64,000 nt of DNA from Eublepharis macularius. Its lineage: Eukaryota; Chordata; Lepidosauria; Squamata; Eublepharidae. This document shows, piece by piece, positions 50,701-62,700 of this stretch. The translations under genes were made by a program, and so were the position numbers. The stretch covers positions 158,540,676-158,604,675 of the forward strand of contig NC_072792.1 in the NCBI RefSeq assembly GCF_028583425.1. The letters are read 5' to 3'. The notes beneath the pieces were generated by a model, which was not told where the DNA came from, did not search any database, and worked only from the letters and a program-made list of their open reading frames with translations. Numbering within the stretch: the first letter of the stretch is position 1; each line of letters starts with the position of its first letter.

Positions 50701-53700
50701 CCTGTTCATTAAAATGGAGCAATAGGAACATTTTGTGGAGTGTTCTTCGAGCTTACTAACCCCAAGAAATCTTTAGTTGAACCCCATTTATTGGATTTGT
50801 TTCCAGTTTCACAGCGACTCAATGATACATCTTTACCCAAAGTCAAAGGTGTGCATAATCAGTTATAAAACTGGTCTACAGGCTGCTTAGAGATGGTAGG
50901 CAAAATATTACTGCTTGACTCTGTCTGATGTGTATCCAACGTGGTGAATCTCTTCCCTCTTAGACACTGCTCGATCCCAGCTTTTGAGAGAGAAGCTTGT
51001 TGAATTGGAAACAGAAATTGAAAGGTTCAGGATGGAAAATGCATCCCTAGCAAAACTTCGAGAAGAACAAGAGAATTCTTTGAAAAACCTCAGGTAACTT
51101 CTCTGGAGTCTGAGTTCTTGGTCTGAAGATGGTTAGCTTACAACAAGGCTGTGCTACTTAAAACTCAGCTAGCCCAACACAGCCAGGAGCTGGGGCTGAG
51201 AGGAGTGGCTTACCCAGGCCACCTGCAGAGCTCATGGCAGAAGTGGGATTCAAACCAGTAGGGTGCTGATTTGCAGCCGAACCACTTAACCACTGTGCTA
51301 CAGCAGCTCTCTGTGCATTATGTGCATAGGAAGTGCATAATGGACGCTCTGTGCATAACAAGTGCATAATAGATGCTCATTTCATACAGAGTGTTGCTGT
51401 TTGCTTTGGCAGGCAAGAAAGTATGAGCAAAATTGTATCCACATGCTGAAATGTTTTTTAGATTTAATTATTTTAGCGGCATTATTTATGATTCATGTTT
51501 CCTGTATGTTTGTAATGGCCTTTGGTTATACACAATATATGCTATCATGCTATTGTACTATCAAGTACATAGTGGATGGTATCCTGCCTTATGCTACAGG
51601 CACTCCCTTGGGCCTAAGGACCCTTCTTCTGACTTACTGGCTCTTCCATTGAAGGAAGAGCCATTAAAGTTGGATGAAGCTTTCAAACTTTGCTTAGTGG
51701 AATGATAGGATACAGGACAGAATCAGGACCATGCTGGGGCTGAGGGCAGTCGTACCCAAATCCAACCTGGAGATGAATTGCTAGGGATGAATTGCAGCAT
51801 TTTCTAAGGACAATTTCCTTATTTCTGATAGCTGCAATGGTCTTTCAACAACTGATTTAATTTCCATATCATGAGCACTAATGAGTATCGAAATTACCGC
51901 TTTTTCTGGCCAAGGTGTACTGTAGACAACTTTTGAAGATATTTTTGCCTGTTCTTGGTTAACTGATTCAAAAGATGATTCTTGCATCCCATGAGGAGTC
52001 ATAGAAACAGTGTTTGGTAGGTTATGCCCTAGAAGGCTTTCTCTTTGAATATATTGGGTTGGTGAAATTTTTAAGGGGTAATAAGTTACATCACATAAGT
52101 TTTGAAAGGCGAGTCCTTTAAACTTAGAAGATGTGTGAGACAGGCTAACATGCAGTTAAATTTCAGGAAAGAAGTTGCCAATTTTGAACAACAGAAAGCA
52201 AAGGAACTGACTGAAATAGAAGAAATGAAAAAAGAGGAAACAAGAAAACTGCAAAAAGAACGTAAAGTTTTTGAGAAGTATGCACTGGCAGCCAGAGCCA
52301 TTCCAGATAAAAAAGAGCGTGAAGAAATTCAGGTAACTATAAGGGAAAAACCTACACCTGATTAAGAGAACCTCACAGGAATACACTCAGCAAATGTTAA
52401 TTTGATGTTCTGAGGTATGTTTTTCATAACTGCAAAATAATAAATAATATATTGCAAAATGATAGCTGCACAAAGAAAGTCTTGAACATCCTTTTGCTTG
52501 CTTTTAATTTGAAAAAAATTGTTGACTGCTATTGTACAGAACTACTGGATTCAGTTCTGTCAGAGGTGGTCTGTTTTTGGTCACCCAACCACCAGTAGTA
52601 GTAATTTATTTCATTAAAAGTAAACGTTAACGTATTAGCTTATAACAATCCCTGTATCATGCTGACTGTCCGCCTGCCTTGCCCCCGAGTCAAAGATTTA
52701 TGGAGCAGGAAAGTGGGAGATCACTCCAGACATAGCAGACCAGAGTTTAAATCCTGATTTATGCAACCAGTTCTGGTTAACCTACCAGATATCAGTAACA
52801 AATCCTGGTTTATGCGTAAATCCCCAGTTGTTCTCTCCTTTCTTCCTCCCTGCAGGGAGTGCTCTGCCCCTACAGTGCTGCCCCTGTGGCCAGGCAGCTG
52901 CAAAAGGCAGAGTGGCTCAGGGAAATCTTGTTTGTGAATTCAGACACTTCCACTACTACAAACTGTGGTTAACAAACCAGCTATTTATTTATTTTTTATA
53001 CCACTTCTCTCTGGTCAAAAACTCAAAGCGGTTCACATCAGTCAATTAAAAGGTAAGGGTAGTCCCCTGTGCAAGCACTGAATGATTATTGACCTATGGG
53101 GGGACATCACATCACGATGTCTTCTTGGCAGACTTTGTTACGGGGTGGTTTGCCATTGTATCAGTTAAAATCAACAAAACAATAAAAATCAAATAAAATC
53201 CAAACAAAACTTACATAATATATAATACATAAAACCACATTAATCCCAGCCCTGTAATATAAAACCCTACAGATAAACATCAGTATTATAGGTAATTACA
53301 GTACCTGTCAAGCTACAGACCCTAGCCTATAATCCTGGTTTGGTGACAACTGAACAACTCTATTTATTGGACTGTCTTGCATTCAGGCATTACAACTGGC
53401 TGGGATTTGGTCAAACCAGAGTTGATTGCGATGTCTGAATGAAGTCAGTCTTGAGAAGTATGATAGTGTAGACTGCTTCCTGGAGTTGGATAGAATCCTG
53501 CTGAACTTCCTCCTGCTAAACTTTTCAAGACATGCAATAGCAGCATGCCATCAGAATCACAAAGGGATCCCTTTACCTTACTGCAGGTGACACAGAAGAG
53601 CACCGCAAGTGGATTTTTCTGCCCTGTCTCTCTTCCTGGGAAACTTCTAGCTTCAGAAGGCGAGGGAGGAGTGACAGATTCAAACTAAGTAGAGCCCTGG

Positions 53701-56700
53701 TCCCCTCTGTCTTCCAACCCTTGACTTTTTCAGAAGGGGCACAAAGCACACGGTGTTCCGAGTCCTAAAGCATGCACTGCCATAGAGGGTCACCCCCTTC
53801 CAGTTTGTATATTTTAATGAAATAGGAAAATAATTAGCTCATATGCTAACTTTTTTTTGTTAAGGCTCTGAAACAGCAGGTTGCAACCTTGCAGGAAGAT
53901 TTAAAACGGAGAGAAACAAAATGGTCAACCACCCACATGCGTCTTAGAGACCAGATAGAAGCATTAACCGGAGAGAATAGGCAGCTACGAGAAGAGATCA
54001 AAATTATGGAAAGATTTCGTTTAGAAGCCTGGAAGAGGGAATCTGCAAACAATAGGAAAGTTGACAGCTGTGGGGTCTATTCAAAAACAACAGAGACTGC
54101 AGTAAGTTCTCTTTTCTGATCATTTCTAATTGACTGGGGAATAAATATGCTACATTTCACTTCTTTGAACCTTTACAGGCACTTGAAACTTGCCTCAGAG
54201 GGATAACCTGATGCAAACCAACCGCACATCTTAGTTCTGTTGTGATCCAAGCTGGCTTAAATTTAAAAGACTCTTGGCTCCTCATATGCAATGCCATTGC
54301 CAGACTGGCTGGTTGGGGAGAGGGGGTGTATGAGCAGATAAGTGAATGTGGGAGTATCCTGAAGAGTAAAGCCGAAAGAACAGAGCTTTATGACTTCAGA
54401 GTCTAGATTAACAACTTCTCACATTTCAGTTTCTATGATTTTTATATTGCTCTGTGATTATCACTGTGGTGGTGTACTTGCAGTTGTGTTCTAAGGTTAC
54501 CTACCAATCTGTTCACATATGTCCTGCTGTTATCTAGATGGGCAAAGGGGAGGAGATTCACTCCGCTGCAAATTGCTCCGGCTTTTCAAGGGAAAATTGA
54601 TTATAGGTTATTTTGAGGCAATTAAGAGTTCATGAACTAATTCTCAAATGTGATTATACTCTCCAATTTCTTTTGGTTTTCCTAATGTAACAGCACAGTG
54701 CTGGCTGCGGCTTCTGTTTCTGGGATCTTTTTTTGTTTGTCTTTTGTTTTGGCCCAGTCTCTGAGAGTGTACGTGCCGTCAATTCGCAATCAACTTATGG
54801 TAACCCCAGCAAGGGGTTTTCAAGGCACGTGAGATGCAGAGCTGGTTTGCCACTGCCTTTCTCTGCAGAGTCTTTCTTGGTGGTCACCCATCCAAGTACT
54901 GACCCTGCTTAGCTTCCAAGATCTGGAGGAAAAATACGGGCAACCCTGGAACGTCAAATGCAGGGAAAAAACAACAACACCAGGGAACCAATTCACAATA
55001 GTTGTATATTCTGTATATCATATAAAAGTGCAAAAGTGCAGTAGTGCAATTGTACAGTTAATAAATTCACAATACAAAAATACACAATATGGTCATATTC
55101 AGTACACCTATCATTGAAAAGTCTTTGTCGTCCGTACAGTTCATTACATTCATTTAAAGTGCCAAGTGTCTTATTTTGATGGAAAGCCGAAGGTGGAGAG
55201 TCATAGAGAGGTGTTGTTATCATTCACAGTCCAATAATTTAAATTATTCAAAAAACGCCGATGGGGCTGTGCAGGCAAGTACCATTAACCCGTTTCGTGA
55301 GTAAAAACTCACTTCATCCTGGGCATGAAAGAATTCGGACTGGACACACTGTAAAAATAAAATGCAATCAGCAAATACATACATAATATTACATATAAAG
55401 ATACATTTAAAAATCAAATACATGTTCACTTACAATGTGTTACAATCTCCAGTTATGCTCTCCTATGGCTTATGAAGAGGTGGTGCTAACGGACAGATAA
55501 TTGATTAGGTAATGACTGTGTATATATCTCTCATTTGGGGCCGAATCAATCAATGTTCTATCTAAACCAATTACAGCTGGAGGAAGGTCCGGGGGAACTC
55601 CACTACTTACAATGAATCACAATTCTCATAGGAAACAAGAGTAGACAATCTCTAAGTTTAATCCATGCGGTGAAAGAGTGTTAAGTTGGAAAATCCATTT
55701 GGATTCCAACTGCATGAGTGTTTTACCTGTATCCGAAGCGTATGGACGGTCTAGATGTTCAATGACAGAGACTTTAAAGTCATGATGTGAGTGTTTACAC
55801 TTCGTGCCCACCCCCCAATACAATGCTTTTCGGACAAGGGTGGATCTTTTCAAATTAATACGGCTGATTAAACTTGGGTGCCTCTTTGGGCAGGGGGACC
55901 CCCCAACATCCACGGGCGTTACTTACAAATCGATGTTTTGTCCCAATGTATCTGATCCTATGATAGATAGTTTTGAAAGGGTGGTGCTAAGGGACGTGAC
56001 TAAATTGGAATCTGGAAGGGTTCATAAAAGATACAACCTCTCCAAATTGGAGTGGGAGGCTTTGCAGGGGCTTAAATATGACAAAGACATAGTCATCAAG
56101 ACCGCGGACAAAGGTGGGGGCATTGTCATACAGAATACAAGTGACTATGTTCAGGAATGTACCAGACAACTTAATATTGAGACAGAATACAAGCGGGTGT
56201 CCATCAACCCGACTTCACACATCCAACGGATCATCAAGATTGTTTTGGATGAGGGGTTGGTGGAAAATGAGATAGACAAAAAGACCAGAGATGCCCTGAT
56301 TAACCCCAGCCCCAGAATACCTGTCTTTTATACATTACCTAAAATCCACAAGTCAGGACACCCTCCCCCCGGACGTCCTATAATTTCCGGCTCTAATTCA
56401 GTCCTGGAACCTCTATCGCGTTATCTGGATTTTTTCCTGCAACCCCTAGTTATAAAGTGAGTTTTTACTCACGAAACGGGTTAATGGTACTTGCCTGCAC
56501 ATCCCCGTCGGCGTTTTTTGAATAATTTAAATTATTGGACTGTGAATGATAACAACACCTCTCTATGACTCTCCACCTTCGGCTTTCCATCAAAATAAGA
56601 CACTTGGCACTTTAAATGAATGTAATGAACTGTACGGACGACAAAGACTTTTCAATGATAGGTGTACTGAATATGACCATATTGTGTATTTTTGTATTGT

Positions 56701-59700
56701 GAATTTATTAACTGTACAATTGCACTACTGCACTTTTGCACTTTTATATGATATACAGAATATACAACTATTGTGAATTGGTTCCCTGGTGTTGTTGTTT
56801 TTTCCTAGCTTCCAAGATCTGGCAAGATCAGGCTACACTAATGCTGCCTTCCTTCCCCCCGTCTACATAGGCTTTGCTTATAAAGGGTGGATTTCGTAAA
56901 GGGTGCAACACTGCATCCACTATGATATGAAAGCAGCCTGGAAAACAGGGAAGGGTTGTCTAATTTCTTTTATCGCTGGTAACTTCTTTCTTGGCTGTCG
57001 CCTGAATAATTTAAACGCCTTAACAGAGAACTCTGTTTTAAAGATTTGGCTGCTTTAAGAGATTAGGAGGAGCATAGGGTGCTGTTCCTCTAGAATTCTC
57101 TGCCTAAGGAAAAGCACATGGCCAGTCCCACATTCCAAGAAATTGGTCAAGATTGGGCGGTTTAGAAAGGATGATATAAATATTTTTAAGAAGTTATGAA
57201 TGGGCTGCTTCTTTTTCAGCATATACCAACCGTATTGCAAAAAACTCAGACTACATCTTCAGTTCCTCAAGTGGAGAAGAGCAGCAAAACAAATGGGAAA
57301 AATGATTTGCCTCCGGAAGGTACAAAGACTTGTTTATGGGAAATGGGTTCATTTTCTGTCTTACATGCTCCACCTCTCCATCTTTAGTACGGCATTGTAG
57401 TAGAAAGCAGTTATTCCTCTCTAAATTTAAGACTGCAACTTTGTAAACAAACTGATCTAAATGTTACAAGATTAAAAATCAGTCTAATGCTCAAAATGTA
57501 TTGAAATATTTTTTATCTTTGAGGGGTCCCCTCTTTACTGGATTTGTTGATGGTCTCATGGTGATTTATTTTAGATGCTAATTAAAGACTGAAATGCTAC
57601 AAAATTATTTTTAAATGGGAACATTGACAAGTTCACCATTAGTTTGGAAGGCTAAAGCAGATCCTGAGGGAGGGGCTGTTTTCTGTAGTATGTTTTATAG
57701 TTTTTGTATTTTTACTTTTGCATTGTAACAAATCCTTGGTCAGGAGTTTTGAATGTTATGTCTTAGTTTTGATATGCTGCTTCACTCAAGGAAAGCTGTG
57801 AATTAAATTCTCTCTTTAATAATGAGGCCTTCTTAAGGCATTCAGCATTAATCTCTTGAAGTGCTAATTGATGTTTTCATTGAGAAATCATCATTACTTG
57901 CTTGAAAAAGTAGTTATCTTTCCAACTTGGCTTCTAGCTTTTCCTTAGTGACCCAGAGCTGGAAGATGCTACAGATAGTGTTTTGAAAAAAGTTATCATG
58001 GGAACTAGTGATTTTTTTTTTCATTTTAAGGAGACAGTCTCTCATGCACGAGTGCAGATGTAAAACTAGTAGCTTTTCACTAGCTTCCTGATATGGGAAA
58101 TTACAGACTGCCTACTAGTGAAATCAGTGATCCATATAATCCATCAGTGACTTTTGAGGGTTTCAGGCAGACTCTTTCCTTCGGTTGCATTTTTACATGT
58201 GTCTGCCTAATACTAAGTCAGCCATTGGTTAGTCAAGGTTAAAACTGTCTACTCTGATAGGCAGCAGCTCTCCAGTACAATTATTTCACATCACTGATTC
58301 CTCATCTTTCTAGGTGAACTTGGGACCTTCTGCTTGCAAAGCAGATGCTCAACCACTGATCTGTAGCTCTGCCCTAAATTGCAGTGCAATTTGTAATACA
58401 GCATATCCAATAGAGTTACGGCGCAAGAAATAAAAATGGCTTTTTACTATAAGGTTCTTTCTCTTTAATTCAGTCTATGAGTTCAAGAGCTTCCTGGCTG
58501 AATCCACAACCTAAAATAAAGTTACTTGTTCCAGATTTCCATTGGTTTTAAATAAATGTTTTCCACTTACATTCCCAGCACAGTTGGAATGCTTGTGTAA
58601 ACCTGTACTGCATGTGGCATTAACACCTCAGGTACTGTTTGTAGGGCTCAAATTACTTAATGTATTTAAATTATGAATTTGCTTCAAATTGCAGGAAATT
58701 GGAGAGTTGTTTTTTACTGTAAAAAAATTAACAAACTAGGTAACAACAATTACTGAAAGCAATAAAAGTCTTAACCAATTAAGCAACAACAGATTAATTA
58801 CAACCCCAGTAGCTGATTCTTTAAAATTGCAATTGTTAACATCCGAGGAAGAAAGGTAAAAGCTAAATCAGCCTGGCCACAGAAACTTTCAGGCTTCAAA
58901 AACCTGAAAGTTTCTACACAACCAGGCCTCTACTGATCATCTAAATGCTAGCAGAGGCCATGATGAGCAGATTTCCCCAAGGAGGGCGACACAAGTAGTG
59001 GCACCACAGCCAAGACCCCAAGGGTCTAAGAGGCAGGGTAGGTTCATATGGCAGGACAAGGTCCTTCTAATAAAAGCAGCGTGTTTAGGTCACTGTCTAT
59101 ATAATCTTTGTCCTGTAGTCCTAAGAACTCCAGTATGTTTTGAACTCTTTTTGAAACAGGCAGGCACTCTGCAAGATCTAGATTAGCAGCTGTACCTAAT
59201 GAGAGTTGCTTGGACAACCCAACATTTACCCATGAAGACTCTTCTAAGACCTTTATGGTAACAAGTAAAGTAAGTTACTGTCATGTTCCCCTTTTGTGAT
59301 TTGAGAGGGTATTTGGGCCACTTTGAAGGGACTATTGTATCATCAAAGTACTAAGTAACTGTATTATTACTGCAGTGTTGAAAGAATAGCTCAATGCTTT
59401 GTATTGGTACCGAGTTTGCCTTTATCTCTGCACAGACCTTCTTTTAGCTGAGATACATAAAAAATATGTAGAGAGATAGCTGTGCAATCATTTTTCATAT
59501 CAATAAGGTTATAGGAACTGTCGTAAGTTGTTCTTTGTTAAAGAATGGTGGGGGCTAGAGTTTAGCTACTGTACATTATGCTACTGGTTTATCTTACTCA
59601 TATGCAGAACATGGACAAGGATAGCTTGTTTTCCATTGGAAGGGGAAACCAGTGATTTCTAGTTACTCTGTATCGGTCTGTTACTAATAGTTGATCTAAA

Positions 59701-62700
59701 CATACAGAATAAATTATTTATGAATGTTACTCCTCTTCTGTACAATAGTTTACATTGTATTTGTTGAGGTGAGAAGCACTAAGCTGATGTCAAGGAAACA
59801 TCTGGCTATATAGTTGAGGTGTAGTTTTCAGTGTTCTGAGAGGAAGCTTGGAGCTTCTTGGAGGTTCCTTAGTGAAAATATCACCAATAACAGATGGACC
59901 TCCTTGAAAGGCAACTTTCAGGTTTCTTAAGACAACTACACGGGAATACTCCAGCATGCACATTTTTTTCCTGTCAGCAAATGCTGTATGTGAACTGGCT
60001 ATAAATCTTGCACCTGTCCCATAAGACACTGCAGTGCTCAGGGCTCTGTGGTAGACAAGCTGAAAGGAAAAGGAGAGAGCTTAGACACCACCACGGTAGA
60101 GCAATATGCTCTTGTAATGCCTCATCTAGACAGACAGAGCATTTCCAGGTATACTGTGGTCACTTGGTGCTTCTCCAGGTACTGAAAATGGATTATTTTC
60201 CCACTTCAGAATTTTCCTGGCAATACAGCTGTTGAACCCTCAACAACAGCAACTCCCGTCTACGTAGATTCTGAAGAAGAAATAGAAAGAGAAGCCGGTC
60301 ATCCTGATGGAAAGGTAAGATAACCCTTTCCGTTCAAGTGAATCCGGAACACAGTAAGTGGCAGCACTGTAGAACAGAGCGGCTCGCCTTTTCCTTTTTC
60401 ACAAAGAATGGTCACCTAGAAACGGCCAATAACCATGCACACTTACAAAAAGTACATTGCTGTACTTGTGCTAGGAAGGTGGGGAAGGTCCTTTTTGGAC
60501 CATTTATAGTTTTGCATAATCTTCATAACTTAAAAGTATACAGGCTTTCAAAAGCTGTTTATATACCATTTCAATATAGACTTTCCATTGTGGCTTAAAC
60601 CATACCCCCAAATTGTAGACAGTTTCTTCAAGTTCCATTCAGTCCTAAACTTCTGTACTGAAATTATTGAGTTCCTATTAAGCTACAAAGAATGGGGATT
60701 AATAAATTAAAAAAAAAAGTAAAAGAAAAAAAGAAAAAAAAAGAATGGGGATTCTTTTTTTTTTTTTTTAGTCTCAGCAGTTTCCCATACACTGCAATAC
60801 ATTGTTAAATGTTCAGGTACAAACAACCACCCTTGTCTGTGGTTTTACCAGCAGAGTGCGTGAGTCTTGGGTTTCTGAACCTTTCCCTATTGTGTAAGAA
60901 ACATTGTGAACTGAGAGTTATGAGCAGAGAACACACAAATCTATATGCTGAAAAAAGGATTTTTGGATAGCTGTTGTGGCCTGTTCATGGAAGCCGTGAA
61001 TACTATTGAAGTGTGGAAGGGAGGGTGCAAGCCCAAGGCTCACACTGCACACTTGGTGTGTAACCTACATGCCTTAGCCATATCTATGCTGACCTCAGTT
61101 GTGCTTCATGGTCTGGATCTCAATAGGTGAATTTTCTTCATCAAAACTGGCTAAAGGCTCTGGAAGTGTATGTGCCCCTTTATGTTTCCTTTGGCTGTAG
61201 ATTATAACTTAGCAAGTGAACTATCTGTTCTGTGGGGGAACCCATTCAAACACTTCAACCTATCAGGCAGGAGTGTTATGAAACGCACTTTTATTTTACC
61301 TTTTTTAAAAAAAAAATAGGTTGAAAAGATTTTGAAGGATGGTAGCCACCTTATTTTCTTCCCTAATGGTACACGGAAAGAAGTGAGCTGTGATGGCAAG
61401 ACCACCACTGTAACCTTCTTCAATGGGGATATAAAACAAGTTCTAGAAGACCAAAGAGTGGTACGTATCAAACAACTCATTATAAGCAAGGAATTATATA
61501 TGGTAAAATGGTTCTATTAATGGCAATCTTCTGAACTCTCCATAGATATACTATTATGCTGAGGCGAAAACTACCCACACCACCTACCCCACTGGTTTAG
61601 AGGTCCTACACTTCTCAAATGGCCAAATAGGTAAACAGTATGACTTTTCATTTGCTTCATTTATACCTTGTTTTTCTTCCCATGGTGACCCAAAGCAGCT
61701 TACATCATTCTCCTCTCCTGCATTTTATCCTCAACAACCCTGCGAGGTAGGTTAGGCTGAGTGTGTGTGACTGGCTCAAGGTCCCACAAGATTCCATGGC
61801 AGAGGGGGGTTTTGAACCTGGGCTTCCCAAATCCTAGTATGATAGTTTAACCGCTGTACAACACTCACTCTTACTTTTTGTTAAACTGCAAAGTGCTGTG
61901 TGCAACTGATGCTACATAAACCAAAAACAATGTATGTTTGAACACTGACATTCCATGTGATCATTATTGCAGAAAAGTACTTTCCAGATGGAAGGAAGGA
62001 GATTGTGTTCCCTGACCAAACTATAAAAAACATATTCCCAGACGGTCAAGAAGAAAACATTTTTCCTGATGGCACCATTATCCGTTTTCAGCAGTAAGGT
62101 TTTACTTTAAGAAACTTAAAATTTTAGATTGCTTCTAGTTGTATCAATATAATACGTAAGAAGATTCGTTTACAGTATTTTTGAGGAGGAACCAGACTGA
62201 GGCGCAGCCTTTCTGGCAACAGCTGTCTTGTCACCTTTCCACTGGCTCCTGAGCTAGCTGAGAATCAAAATGTAGGCGCTTGAGCTCCCCAATAAGGCAG
62301 GACTGCTTGTTACACACCGTGATTAAATCTTTAGATGTGATCAAAATACAGAAATCTCTATGCTCATTAGGTGGTTTTCCACATGGGTTTTTTCTGTAGG
62401 TTCTGGCCCCATACTGCTTCAATTCATCCCAATTTCTGCATGCATTTTTTTGCCTTGAGTTTTTATTTCATTTTTTTTTTGTTTTCCCCCCATTTATTTT
62501 TGGCCAGTTCTTTTGAAACCACTTTTACCTTTGATTTTTTTCTGGAAACCAATTTTGAGTTTTTCCCTTGTGTAAAATGTTTCTTTAGGTTTGGTTTGTC
62601 CCTCCCACCTCCAACCCACTTTTCAATGAATGGAGGTTTCATCATCATCAAACCACACCTCCCACCCCCACCCCAGTTTTTGAATTGTATTTTTCTTAGT

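Larger units (their letters stand above)
54927..56805. mobile_element. Penelope-like element in head-to-head inverted form
   Basis: Flanked by an exact 17-bp duplication TAGCTTCCAAGATCTGG (54910-54926 and 56806-56822) within an older 5S-derived SINE. Outer arms of about 350 bp are inverted copies. Inside, the left half encodes on the minus strand the C terminus of a GIY-YIG endonuclease, and the right half encodes on the plus strand an N-terminal reverse transcriptase fragment. Each half runs outward into its arm. Extra bases 54927-54962 lie outside the left arm. Confidence 0.85.

Noticed and set aside
54993..55223. 76-codon frame found in both Penelope-like arms
   Set aside because: Present twice because the arms are copies; no known product and short.
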